From Actinosynnema sp. ALI-1.44 (GTDB lineage Bacteria > Actinomycetota > Actinomycetes > Mycobacteriales > Pseudonocardiaceae), in the NCBI RefSeq assembly GCF_001984155.1, contig NZ_MTQO01000040.1, positions 62,001-126,000 on the forward strand: DNA of 64,000 nucleotides. Reading direction: 5' to 3'. Shown piece by piece: positions 43,069 through 50,766 of the stretch. Under the pieces are notes generated by a model that was not told where the DNA came from, did not search any database, and saw only the letters and a program-made list of their open reading frames with translations. Both the position numbers and the translations under genes were made by a program. Each line of letters opens with the position of its first letter. The first letter of the stretch is position 1.

Positions 43069-45903
43069 TCAGGCCGGGGTGAACGGGATGACGAGCTTCG
43101 ACTGCCCGTCGTTGACACGCAGCGACGTCGCCGCGTTGCCGATCGCGTTCCACACCTCAAGCCGGACGCAGCCGTTGCTCATCGACTGGAGCGTTCCCGT
43201 GGTGGCCCGTTGACCGGCGGCCTGGGTGTAGATCTCCCAGCCGTTCACCGGGTCGGTCGCGAAATAGCTGTACGTCTCCGTGCGGGTGTAGGCGGACCCT
43301 GTTGGAGCGTAGGAGATCCGTGCCTGCACACCGGCGCCGACCGCTGAGCCCGCGTCGACGCCCAAGGTGAACTGGGTCGGCTTGGACGAGTCGTAAGTGC
43401 CGGTGAATCCGCAGACGGTGTACGTCACCGGATTGTGCGGGGTGCCGTCCCAGTTCGCGCCACCGGCGGACGAGATCGTGGCGCTCGACCCGCTTGTGCC
43501 CGCAGTGGTCGACAGGGCGTTCGTGTTGACGAAGAACGTGCTGCTCCCACCGCCCCCGGGTGGCGTGCCAGGTCCGCTACCGCCCTGCCACGTGATCACC
43601 CCGGTGGTCGCCGTACGTCCAGGTTGGACAGTGAGGGTCGTTCCGGTGGAGAACGTCACCGTGAGCGGCGTCGTGCCGCGGTTGGCCGCGACGTACGTCC
43701 GCGCGCCGTTCTTCGTGAACACAGCATAGAGGGGGGTGTTGGCGGTGACGCCGATGTCCACTTGGCCCAGTGCGGACAGGTTGCGCAGCCAGTGGAACGT
43801 GTGCGCCCTGCTTTCACCTTCCTCGGGTGTGTAGCTCGTGGTCCGCCACGCCTGGAGCGCGGCGTCCGGTTGCGACAGCGCCTGGAACTCCCAGATGATG
43901 TCGCGCCACACAGCGGGCGCGGACGGTTTGACGGTCCGCATCTCCCGCAGGTTCGAGTTGATGTAGCCGGGGTTGTACCCGAGGTACAGCGAAGCGCCGG
44001 TGATCGGCAGCATGTTGATGCCGTGGATCATCTCCGGCTCGCCGGAGAACCACGTCGCGTACGCTCCGCCGTTGCCCCACACCATGCCGACGGTGTTGTG
44101 CGGGAACGCTGCGGGGAAGTTTGCGCCGGTGTTGTCGTGCCAGTACTCCGCGATCGCCGCGGCCTGGGTGACGTACTGGTAGATGCCCGCGTCCCTGACG
44201 GTCCTGTTTCCCGTGGCCTGCCCGAACTGGATGAGCGCCGAGTCGAAGTTCATCCCCTCGGACGAGGACTCCTGGTTGTTGCCCGCGAAGAAGTTCGCGT
44301 GCCCGGACGCCCAGTCGTGCCCGGCGTAGATGTCGAAGTCCCGCAGGAACGGGAACCGGGTGTCGTTGCGGTCGTAGTTGTTGGCGTCCCGGATGAGCAC
44401 GTCGACCATCCCGCCGTACTGGCCGGGTGACGCCCACGTGGGGTCGTACTTCGCGAGCGTGGCCGCGGCGGCGATGAAGTAGCCGTAGTGGAAGTGGTGG
44501 TCGTTGAGCTCCTGGTCGGACCCGAACGACGCGGGGTAGCCGATCAGCGTGCCCCAACTGGAGTTGTAGCCGAAGACCCGCGCGGTCTTGCCCGGCGTGG
44601 CCGTGAACCAGTCGGTCAGCCGAGTCCGGATCGACGACAGCATCCGGTCGCGAACGGCCGTGTTGCCGACCAGGTCGGCGATCTCGGCCAGCCGCGCCGC
44701 CCGGCCGAGACCTTTGCCTGTCCAGTAGGTGTCATCGCCGAACCCCGCCAACGGGTCGCCCGAACCAGCCGCGTTCAGCTCGTTGTTCAGCGTGGTCAGG
44801 TCGGCACCGGTCATCCCGACAGCCGGCAGCTCCGGCAGGACACCTCGGTAGACCATGTTCGTCTGGAAGGACGTCACGTTGGTGAGCACGCGCATCTGAC
44901 CGCGTGGCGAGATGTACGTGTTCCCGATCGGAGTGCCGCCCGCGAGGTACTTCCACTGGTGGGGGTACAGGGCGGTGACGGTGCCTGTGGCTGCGCCTTC
45001 TCGTGGCTGGGTGGTGAAGGTGTACGTCGTGGTGAGCCTGCTGGTGGCTTCGTTGAACGCCCACGAGACATTGGTTCCGGTGATGAACGAATACGCGTAG
45101 GGCGCGAAGGCGTTCAGCAGGTTGGTTCGGTCGGTGTTGCTCGACTGCGGGGTCGTGGGGAGCACCGCGGCCGAGAAGTAGCCGCGCCCGGCGAGCGTCG
45201 AGCTGATCGTGGCGCCGGAGACCGTCCACGTCGCGCCGGTCGGGGCGAACAGCGCGTAGTCGTGGCCGTTGATCGTGACACCGAGGGTTTTTCCGGTGTT
45301 GGACCAGATCGTGGGCGCGGATGGGAAGCTCAACACGGCGTTCCCGCCGGTCGCCTGTGCGTGGACGAACGGAAGTCCGTGGCCGATGGTTGTTTTCAGC
45401 GACCGGCCCGCGTTGATCCACGCCGCCGTGACTGTCCAGTCGCTCCAGCCGTCGACCATGGCTGTGGAGGTCAGACCTTCCACGCCGATGGTGAAGTCGG
45501 TGGAGTGCTCGAAGTGGTACTCGCCCGTGGTCGTCGCGGATCCGGTGATCGTCGGCGTGGTCGGGTAGTCGACTCCCAGACCGGACGTGGTTGCCTTGAG
45601 GGACAACGGATGCGCTGCGAGATTGTCCGATCCGGCGCAGTCGTTGCGTTTCCAGAGCAGAGACGACCACCAGTCGTTGGTGGGGACACCGCCTGGCGGG
45701 GCGTTCGAGGTGACGAATGTTCTGGCGTTGTTGCCGATGGAGCCGCAGCCGGTCGGGCCTGGACCGGGCAGGGTGTCCAGGTAGCCGCCCGCGCCCACCG
45801 TGGTCGCGTTGGCGGTGTTGTTGCCGGTGAACAGAACGAGGCCGACAGCGAGCGTGAGCACCGCGAAGGCGGCGGTCAGGATCTGCTTCTTTGCAGGGAG
45901 CAT
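43069..45903 (-). CDS. Secreted GH81 endo-beta-1,3-glucanase with C-terminal CBM56
   Basis: GAGGAGAG precedes the ATG. The 944-residue product has a signal peptide (about 1-33, ending NTANA), an N-terminal beta-sandwich, and the GH81 catalytic region with ELNDHHFHYGYF (about 462-473), IYAGHDWASGHANF (about 523-536) and ESSSEGMN (about 543-550), which contains the proposed catalytic glutamates. A Gly/Pro/Ser linker follows (near 800-815) and then about 130 residues beginning STFFVNTNALST that resemble the CBM56 beta-1,3-glucan binding module known from Bacillus GH81 enzymes. It should degrade laminarin and fungal cell-wall glucan. A LacI-type palindrome lies 37 bp upstream. Confidence 0.92.
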   Translation of the reverse strand: MLPAKKQILTAAFAVLTLAVGLVLFTGNNTANATTVGAGGYLDTLPGPGPTGCGSIGNNARTFVTSNAPPGGVPTNDWWSSLLWKRNDCAGSDNLAAHPLSLKATTSGLGVDYPTTPTITGSATTTGEYHFEHSTDFTIGVEGLTSTAMVDGWSDWTVTAAWINAGRSLKTTIGHGLPFVHAQATGGNAVLSFPSAPTIWSNTGKTLGVTINGHDYALFAPTGATWTVSGATISSTLAGRGYFSAAVLPTTPQSSNTDRTNLLNAFAPYAYSFITGTNVSWAFNEATSRLTTTYTFTTQPREGAATGTVTALYPHQWKYLAGGTPIGNTYISPRGQMRVLTNVTSFQTNMVYRGVLPELPAVGMTGADLTTLNNELNAAGSGDPLAGFGDDTYWTGKGLGRAARLAEIADLVGNTAVRDRMLSSIRTRLTDWFTATPGKTARVFGYNSSWGTLIGYPASFGSDQELNDHHFHYGYFIAAAATLAKYDPTWASPGQYGGMVDVLIRDANNYDRNDTRFPFLRDFDIYAGHDWASGHANFFAGNNQESSSEGMNFDSALIQFGQATGNRTVRDAGIYQYVTQAAAIAEYWHDNTGANFPAAFPHNTVGMVWGNGGAYATWFSGEPEMIHGINMLPITGASLYLGYNPGYINSNLREMRTVKPSAPAVWRDIIWEFQALSQPDAALQAWRTTSYTPEEGESRAHTFHWLRNLSALGQVDIGVTANTPLYAVFTKNGARTYVAANRGTTPLTVTFSTGTTLTVQPGRTATTGVITWQGGSGPGTPPGGGGSSTFFVNTNALSTTAGTSGSSATISSAGGANWDGTPHNPVTYTVCGFTGTYDSSKPTQFTLGVDAGSAVGAGVQARISYAPTGSAYTRTETYSYFATDPVNGWEIYTQAAGQRATTGTLQSMSNGCVRLEVWNAIGNAATSLRVNDGQSKLVIPFTPA

Positions 45904-45939
45904 TGACTCTCCTCGTGGCGGAAGAGTGCAGGGGGCCGG

Positions 45940-45951
45940 GAGAGCGCTCTC
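45940..45951. promoter_or_regulatory. LacI-type operator upstream of the GH81 gene
   Basis: The perfect 12-bp palindrome GAGAGCGCTCTC lies 37 bp upstream of the GH81 start. Actinomycete LacI repressors of sugar polymer genes (CebR type) use GGGAGCGCTCCC-like sites. The likely inducer would be a glucan oligosaccharide. No lacI gene is in the window. Confidence 0.65.
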
Positions 45952-46008
45952 ACCCGAGCTTCAATGGGACCTTGCGGACATGTCCCGTGTCAAGAGAGCG
46001 CAGTGCTG

Positions 46009-46051
46009 TCGTGAGTGGTTACCGGGGTTGGAACCCGGTAACCGCTCACGA
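46009..46051. terminator. GTGAGTG-family hairpin terminator of mtnD
   Basis: CGTGAGTGGTTACCGGG (46010-46026) pairs with CCCGGTAACCGCTCACG (46034-46050), one G-U pair. It sits 9 nt past the minus-strand mtnD stop (46059), ending the methionine-salvage operon. Confidence 0.85.
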
Positions 46052-46058
46052 GGAGATG

Positions 46059-46634
46059 TCAGCGGTCTGCTGTGAGTTCGTCGAAGCTGGGGAAGTCGTT
46101 CGCGAGGGTGTTCCCGGTGAAGTTTCCGATCCAGCCTTCGTCGTCGTGGAAGAAGCGGATCGCCACGTAGTCCGGTCGGGTGCCCATGTCGAACCAGTGT
46201 GTGGTGTTCGCGGGGACGCTCAGCAAGTCGCCTGCCTCGCAGAGGATTCCGTACACCTTGCCGTTCACGTGCAGGTAGAACACGCCCGCACCACGGGCGA
46301 AGAACCTGTCCTCGTCGTCATCGTGGGTGTGCTCTGCCAGGAACTTCGTGCGTGCCTCCGCTGCTTTCGCTGTCCACTCCGGAGTGTCGATGGGCGTCAT
46401 GTGCAGGGCGTCCACATATGTGTAGCCCTCCGACGAGTTCACCCTCTCGACGTAGGTGCTGTACGCGGCCAACACCTCTTCCGAGGTGGGCTCGGCCGGG
46501 AGGCCCGTCACGACCGGCCAGCGGTCGAAGCGGACACCGAGCTGCTTGAGCTCGCCCTGGATCTCCTCCGCGTCCTCGGTGCGGACCAGCACCGTCGATG
46601 CGTCCGTGTCGGGCCATACGGTCAGCAGCGTCAT
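46059..46634 (-). CDS. mtnD: Acireductone dioxygenase
   Basis: ATG 46634 overlaps the mtnB stop by 4 nt. The 191-residue cupin has the metal-binding pattern EHTHDDDEDRFF (about 89-100, His-x-His-x4-Glu) and the distal histidine in THWFDMG (about 136). It oxidises acireductone with O2 to 4-methylthio-2-oxobutanoate and formate (Fe form), the last step before transamination to methionine. Length is normal for the family. It is the last gene of the operon. Confidence 0.92.
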   Translation of the reverse strand: MTLLTVWPDTDASTVLVRTEDAEEIQGELKQLGVRFDRWPVVTGLPAEPTSEEVLAAYSTYVERVNSSEGYTYVDALHMTPIDTPEWTAKAAEARTKFLAEHTHDDDEDRFFARGAGVFYLHVNGKVYGILCEAGDLLSVPANTTHWFDMGTRPDYVAIRFFHDDEGWIGNFTGNTLANDFPSFDELTADR

Positions 46635-47221
46635 GACTCGATTATGAACCTCGTCAGCCATTCCAGGCACTCTGTCCGGTGTCTGGCATGGTGCAGGTCA
46701 TCGCCCCACACGTAGAGGCCGTGCCTCGCCACGATGAGGGCTGGGGTGTCCGCGCGGTAACCCGCTTCGAACGCGTCGCCGAGGGCCACCATGTCCTGGC
46801 TGTTGGGCACTACCGGGATTGTCACGAGGTCGTCGTGCGCCGCACGTCCGAAGCCCTTCAGCATTTCCAGGTCCCGCAGTTGCACGCCGCCCGGCCAGCG
46901 TTCGGCCGCCAGGACCGGCGCCAGGACGTGCACGTGCACCACCGCACCCGCACCGGACACCGCCGCGATCCTGCCGTGCAGGCCCGCCTCGGCTGACGGG
47001 GTCGGTGAGTCGGGGTGGACCGGGGCGCCCCTCTCGTCGATCTCCACGACGTCCGACGCCGTCAGTTCGCCCTTGTCCAGGCCACTGGCCGTCACCGCGA
47101 GGCGCAGCGGGTCGTCGCCCAGCCGTACCGAGAGGTTCCCCGAGGTTCCGCGCATCCAGCCGAGCGCCGTGTACCTGGCGCACTCCGCCGCCAGCAGCGC
47201 CCCGGCTTCTCCCAGGTTCAC
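46631..47221 (-). CDS. mtnB: Methylthioribulose-1-phosphate dehydratase
   Basis: GTG 47221 overlaps the mtnC stop (GTGA). The 196-residue class II aldolase-fold protein has MRGTSGNLSVRLGDD (about 23-37), the zinc histidines in VVHVHVLAPV (about 93-102) and a third in IVARHGLYVWGDDL (about 163-176). It removes water from 5-methylthioribulose-1-phosphate to give the diketone used by MtnC. Position between mtnC and mtnD settles the assignment over fuculose-type aldolases. Confidence 0.92.
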   Translation of the reverse strand: MNLGEAGALLAAECARYTALGWMRGTSGNLSVRLGDDPLRLAVTASGLDKGELTASDVVEIDERGAPVHPDSPTPSAEAGLHGRIAAVSGAGAVVHVHVLAPVLAAERWPGGVQLRDLEMLKGFGRAAHDDLVTIPVVPNSQDMVALGDAFEAGYRADTPALIVARHGLYVWGDDLHHARHRTECLEWLTRFIIES

Positions 47222-47931
47222 GCCAGGTCCACCGTGATCTCCGCGAACGACTTGACCGCCAGGTGGCTGCCGAAGTCCGCGTCGCCGAACGGCTCGCCCG
47301 GCCTGGCCAGCCCCACCGTCTGCCAGCCGTCCTCCGCCGCCGCGTCCAACTCCGCCGGGACGTCGGAGAGGAACACGATCCGCTCCGGTGACGCGTCCAG
47401 CGCGGACGCGATCGCGCGGTAGGACGGGGCCTCCCGCTTCGGGCCCGCGTTCACGGTGTCGAAGTGCTGCGAGAACAGGGTGGTGATGTCGCCGTCCGAC
47501 GTCCGGGAGAACGCCGCCACCTGGCCCGCGACCGAGCCGGACGAGAACACCGCCAGGTCGAGGCCCTTGTCGTGCCACGCGCGCAGAGCCGGGGTGACGT
47601 CCGGGAACAGCTCGGTGACCAGGTCGCCCTCGGCGTACCCGCGCTGCCAGATCAGGCCCTGCAGGGTCTTGAGCGGCGCGATCTTCTGGTCCGCGTCCAT
47701 CCAGCCGTGCAGGACCTCGACGATGTCCGGCGTTCCCGCCGAGTCGGGCAGTTCGCCGAGCAGACGGATCTGGGCGACGGCCTCGACGACAACGGGATCG
47801 TCGCCGTTCGCGTCGATCCACGGGCCGAGGCGGGGACGCGCGTAGTCGTACAGCACGACGTGCACCTGGCTGGTCGGGGTGAGGGTGCCTTCGATGTCGA
47901 CGACGACCCACCGTGCGGTCAGCGCGGTCAC
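47218..47931 (-). CDS. mtnC: Enolase-phosphatase (acireductone synthase)
   Basis: GTG 47931 overlaps the mtnA stop (GTGA). The 237-residue HAD protein begins with the MtnC variant of motif I, VVVDIEGTLTP (about 9-19), has the motif II serine in LAVFSSGSVAGQ (about 125-136) and the motif III region in GPKREAPSYRAIA and VFLSDVPAELDAA (about 163-201). It enolises and dephosphorylates the diketo intermediate to acireductone. Cytosolic; length typical. Confidence 0.93.
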   Translation of the reverse strand: MTALTARWVVVDIEGTLTPTSQVHVVLYDYARPRLGPWIDANGDDPVVVEAVAQIRLLGELPDSAGTPDIVEVLHGWMDADQKIAPLKTLQGLIWQRGYAEGDLVTELFPDVTPALRAWHDKGLDLAVFSSGSVAGQVAAFSRTSDGDITTLFSQHFDTVNAGPKREAPSYRAIASALDASPERIVFLSDVPAELDAAAEDGWQTVGLARPGEPFGDADFGSHLAVKSFAEITVDLA

Positions 47932-48944
47932 TGGTTCTGCTCTCCTTCGTGGTAGTACTCGGCGATCCGGTGCGGCTCGAACGGACCCCGGTCGGTCACG
48001 ATCGTGGTGACGAACCGCGGTGGTGTCACGTCGAACGCGGGGTAGAGGCCGCGCACCTTCTCACTCGCTGTGCGGATGCCCAGGGTGTGCAGGACGTCCT
48101 CACCCGGCCGGTACTCGATCGGGACGTCGTCGGCGGTCCGCGCCTCCTGGTCGGGGGCCTGCACCATGGCGTGGAACGGCACGTTGAACGCCGCCGCGGC
48201 CACCGCCAGCCCCAGGGTGCCGACCTTGTTGACCACGTCACCCGCCATCGTGACCCGGTCGGCCGCGGTCACCAGCGCGTCCACTTCGCCGGACTGCAGC
48301 ACCGCCGCGCCCATCCCGTCGGAGATCAACGTGGTGTCCACGCCCATCTCCGCCAGTGTCTCCGCCGTCAGCCGGGCGCCTTGCAGGTACGGACGGGTCT
48401 CGGTGCAGAAGAAGCGCAGGCGTTTGCCGTCTCGCTGAGCCGCGGACACCAGGTCCACCAGGTACAGGTCGGCCCAGCAGTGCGTCATCACGCCGCCGTC
48501 GTCGGGCAGCAGCGCAGCGGCGGCCGTGCCCAGTGCGCGGCTGCGGCCGCGGTAGAGGTCGTCTCCGGCCTGTGCACCCGCCATGGCCGAGGAAACCAGC
48601 GATTCGCCGGAACCGGACACCGTGGACAAGACGGCGTGCACGGCCTTGCGTAAGTGGTTGTTCGTGCGGCGGGCGTTGGTCAGGCGTACGCCCGCTTGTT
48701 CCATGTACGCGAAGGCGGCGTGCGGGCGTAACCCGGCGGCTTCGCGGGCGGCGAGGACCATGCCGTACAGCGCGGCGAAGTAGGGGCCGGAGGACTGGGT
48801 GACCATGTCCTCGATGGCCTTGGCCACTTCGGTGGAGGTGCGGCACAGCACCCACTCCCGCGCGAACGGGAAGCTGCGGCGGTCCAGGATCTGCACACCG
48901 TCGACGGTGAGCTTGACGCTGTCCGCGAGTACCGGGGTCGTCAT
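47928..48944 (-). CDS. mtnA: S-methyl-5-thioribose-1-phosphate isomerase
   Basis: ATG 48944 overlaps the upstream stop by one base (TGATG). The 338-residue eIF2B-alpha/beta/delta-like protein carries the MtnA segments TNNHLRKAVHA, the cysteine in MTHCWADLYLV (about 155), TETRPYLQGARLTAETL (about 179-195) and the catalytic aspartate region AADRVTMAGDVVNKVGTLG (about 230-248). It isomerises the aldose phosphate to methylthioribulose-1-phosphate. mtnB, mtnC and mtnD follow, confirming the salvage role over ribose-1,5-bisphosphate isomerase. Confidence 0.9.
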   Translation of the reverse strand: MTTPVLADSVKLTVDGVQILDRRSFPFAREWVLCRTSTEVAKAIEDMVTQSSGPYFAALYGMVLAAREAAGLRPHAAFAYMEQAGVRLTNARRTNNHLRKAVHAVLSTVSGSGESLVSSAMAGAQAGDDLYRGRSRALGTAAAALLPDDGGVMTHCWADLYLVDLVSAAQRDGKRLRFFCTETRPYLQGARLTAETLAEMGVDTTLISDGMGAAVLQSGEVDALVTAADRVTMAGDVVNKVGTLGLAVAAAAFNVPFHAMVQAPDQEARTADDVPIEYRPGEDVLHTLGIRTASEKVRGLYPAFDVTPPRFVTTIVTDRGPFEPHRIAEYYHEGEQNQ

Positions 48945-50059
48945 CAGCTGTATCCCGTGAACGGCGGGTGCTCGCCCGTGAGGAAGTACGCGCCGATCTC
49001 GCGTGCCTTGTAGACCACGGGGTCGTGCAGCGTGAGCGTCCTCGCGTTGCGCCAGAACCGGTCGTAGCCGTACTTGGTCGCGGTCGCGCGTGCGCCCATG
49101 AACTCGAAGATCTTGGTTGTGGTCTCGTTGGCGACGCGGGTGGAGAACACCTTGGCCGACGAGATGGTCACCGCTGTACTGGCCCGTTGCTCGGCGGTCA
49201 GCTCCGCGCCCGCCGCCACCGACTGGCGCAACGAGTCCGACGCCCGGTCGGCCAGGGTCGCGGCCGCTTCGAGTGACGCGACGAGTTCCCCGTATCCGGC
49301 GAGGATGTACGGGTCGGTCGACGCCGATTCCACACCGGACAGGATCCACGGCCTCGCCTGGCCACGGGTGTACTCGGCGGCCTCGGCGAGCGCCCCGGCC
49401 GCGATACCCACGTGGATCTGCGTCAGAGCGAGTTGAAAGCCAAGCGCTGCAAGGGAAAGTCTGATGGAATCGGCGGGCTGGGCGCCGAGCACGTCCTGGC
49501 CGTCGACCTCGACGTCGTCGAACACGATGCCACCGCTCGCGGTCAGCCGCTGGCCGGTGTTGTCCCAGTCGGACGGGTACGAGATGCCGGGCGCCTTGGC
49601 GTCGACGGTGAACGTCAGCTTGTCGCCGTTGTCCACCCTGGTCGCCGAGACCACCAGCCGGTCGGCGACGCTGGCGCCGGTGGCGAACGTCTTGCGGCCG
49701 TTGACGGTGTAGCCGTCGCCGTTCGGGGTCAGCTGGAGTGCGGCGTCCAGCGGGTTGCTCACACCCGACCAGAACCAGTTCGCGTCCGCGCGCATCCGCT
49801 GGGCGGCGGCGGGGTTGTCGAACAGCTGCGCGCGCCACAGGTGGAGGTAGTGGTAGCCGATCAGGTGGCCGATCGACGCGTCCGCCGCCGAGATGATCCT
49901 GGTCACCGCGTCGGTCGCGGTGTCGTCGGCGGCCAGCAGGCCGGACGAGCGCAGCAGCTCCACCTCGGCGGCAGGCGGCCGGTTCGCCCGGTCCCGCTCG
50001 ACCGCGTCCGCCTTCAGCCGCGCGGCGACTTCCTCGGCCAAGCCGATCCAGTCCGTCAT
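48944..50059 (-). CDS. Acyl-CoA dehydrogenase-fold flavin monooxygenase, SfnB/DszC-like
   Basis: ATG 50059 is the family-consistent start of a 371-residue protein. It has the acyl-CoA dehydrogenase fold with IGHLIGYHYLHLWRAQLF (about 60-77) and the SfnB/DszC features FWSGVSNPLDAAL (about 95-107) and YTVNGRKTFATGASVADRL. The catalytic glutamate region of dehydrogenases is replaced by GYDRFWRNARTLTLHDP (about 325-341). Such proteins are FMNH2-dependent sulfur-compound or acyl monooxygenases (SfnB, DszC). It is the first gene of the operon with mtnABCD, so an organosulfur substrate is likely; the reaction is not known. No flavin reductase is adjacent. Confidence 0.82.
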   Translation of the reverse strand: MTDWIGLAEEVAARLKADAVERDRANRPPAAEVELLRSSGLLAADDTATDAVTRIISAADASIGHLIGYHYLHLWRAQLFDNPAAAQRMRADANWFWSGVSNPLDAALQLTPNGDGYTVNGRKTFATGASVADRLVVSATRVDNGDKLTFTVDAKAPGISYPSDWDNTGQRLTASGGIVFDDVEVDGQDVLGAQPADSIRLSLAALGFQLALTQIHVGIAAGALAEAAEYTRGQARPWILSGVESASTDPYILAGYGELVASLEAAATLADRASDSLRQSVAAGAELTAEQRASTAVTISSAKVFSTRVANETTTKIFEFMGARATATKYGYDRFWRNARTLTLHDPVVYKAREIGAYFLTGEHPPFTGYS

Positions 50060-50099
50060 GGCCGAAACGGTACTGGGCCTGGGCACGCGCGTGTCCCGC

Positions 50100-50139
50100 C
50101 TGTCCACCTGACAGAACTTGCGTGACGCGAAAACTTGCG
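50100..50139. promoter_or_regulatory. Candidate operators between the divergent sfnB-like and TetR genes
   Basis: CTGTCCACCTGACAG (50100-50114) is a 5-5-5 palindrome. It is followed by a direct repeat of AACTTGCG at 50115-50122 and 50132-50139. These sit in the 110 bp shared by the methionine-salvage operon promoter and the TetR-monooxygenase promoter. Which side they control is unknown. Confidence 0.45.
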
Positions 50140-50169
50140 GACTGCGCACCTTTCTGGCAGGCTCGGGTG

Positions 50170-50766
50170 GTGTCAGGGTTGAGAGAGCGCAAGAAACGGG
50201 CCACGCGGGAGGCGCTCAGCTGGGAAGCCGTGCGGCTCGCTGCCGAACGCGGCCTGGAAAACGTGCTGGTGGAGGACATCGCGGCGGCAGCGGGTGTGTC
50301 GCCGCGAACGTTCAACAACTACTTCGCCAGCAAGTACGAGGCGATCGTCTGGCGTGAGGTCGACCGGATCGTGCAGATCGGGGACATCCTGCGGGGACGC
50401 CCGCCGGACGAGCCGTTCTGGGAGTCGATCGAGCACGCGGTGCTCGCCATCTACAACGTCGAAGGCACGGAAACACCTCCCAGCGCGGAGTGGACCGAGG
50501 GCGTCCGGAGGTTCGTCAGTTCGCCGTCGTTGGCGGCCGAGTTCCTCAAGGCCGACGCGGTGATGACGCGTGCGCTCGCCGAGGCGATCGCCGACCGCCT
50601 CGGCATGGACGTCGACCGCGACATGTATCCGAGCGTGGTCGCCGGTTCGGTCGCCGCGGCGCGTGCCGTCGCACAGACCCAGTGGATAAACGCCGATCCG
50701 CCGGTTGCGCTGGGGCCGTTGATCCGTGAAGCGCTCGGATATCTGGTCCGAGGAGGAGAACCATGA
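50170..50766 (+). CDS. TetR-family repressor co-transcribed with a flavin monooxygenase
   Basis: The 198-residue protein has a TetR DNA-binding domain (about 5-52; KKRATREALSWEAVRLAAER, IAAAAGVSPRTFNNYFASKYEA) and a MftR-like C-terminal domain. GTG 50170 (or 50167) has no clear ribosome site and may be leaderless. Its stop overlaps the next ATG by 4 nt, so it probably represses the operon in which it lies and is relieved by the substrate of the monooxygenase. Confidence 0.88.
   Translation: MSGLRERKKRATREALSWEAVRLAAERGLENVLVEDIAAAAGVSPRTFNNYFASKYEAIVWREVDRIVQIGDILRGRPPDEPFWESIEHAVLAIYNVEGTETPPSAEWTEGVRRFVSSPSLAAEFLKADAVMTRALAEAIADRLGMDVDRDMYPSVVAGSVAAARAVAQTQWINADPPVALGPLIREALGYLVRGGEP

Noticed and set aside
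50060-50169. SAM riboswitch leader for the mtn operon
   Set aside because: The leader is short and I see no SAM-I or SAM-II-like core; only palindrome and direct repeats suited to protein binding.
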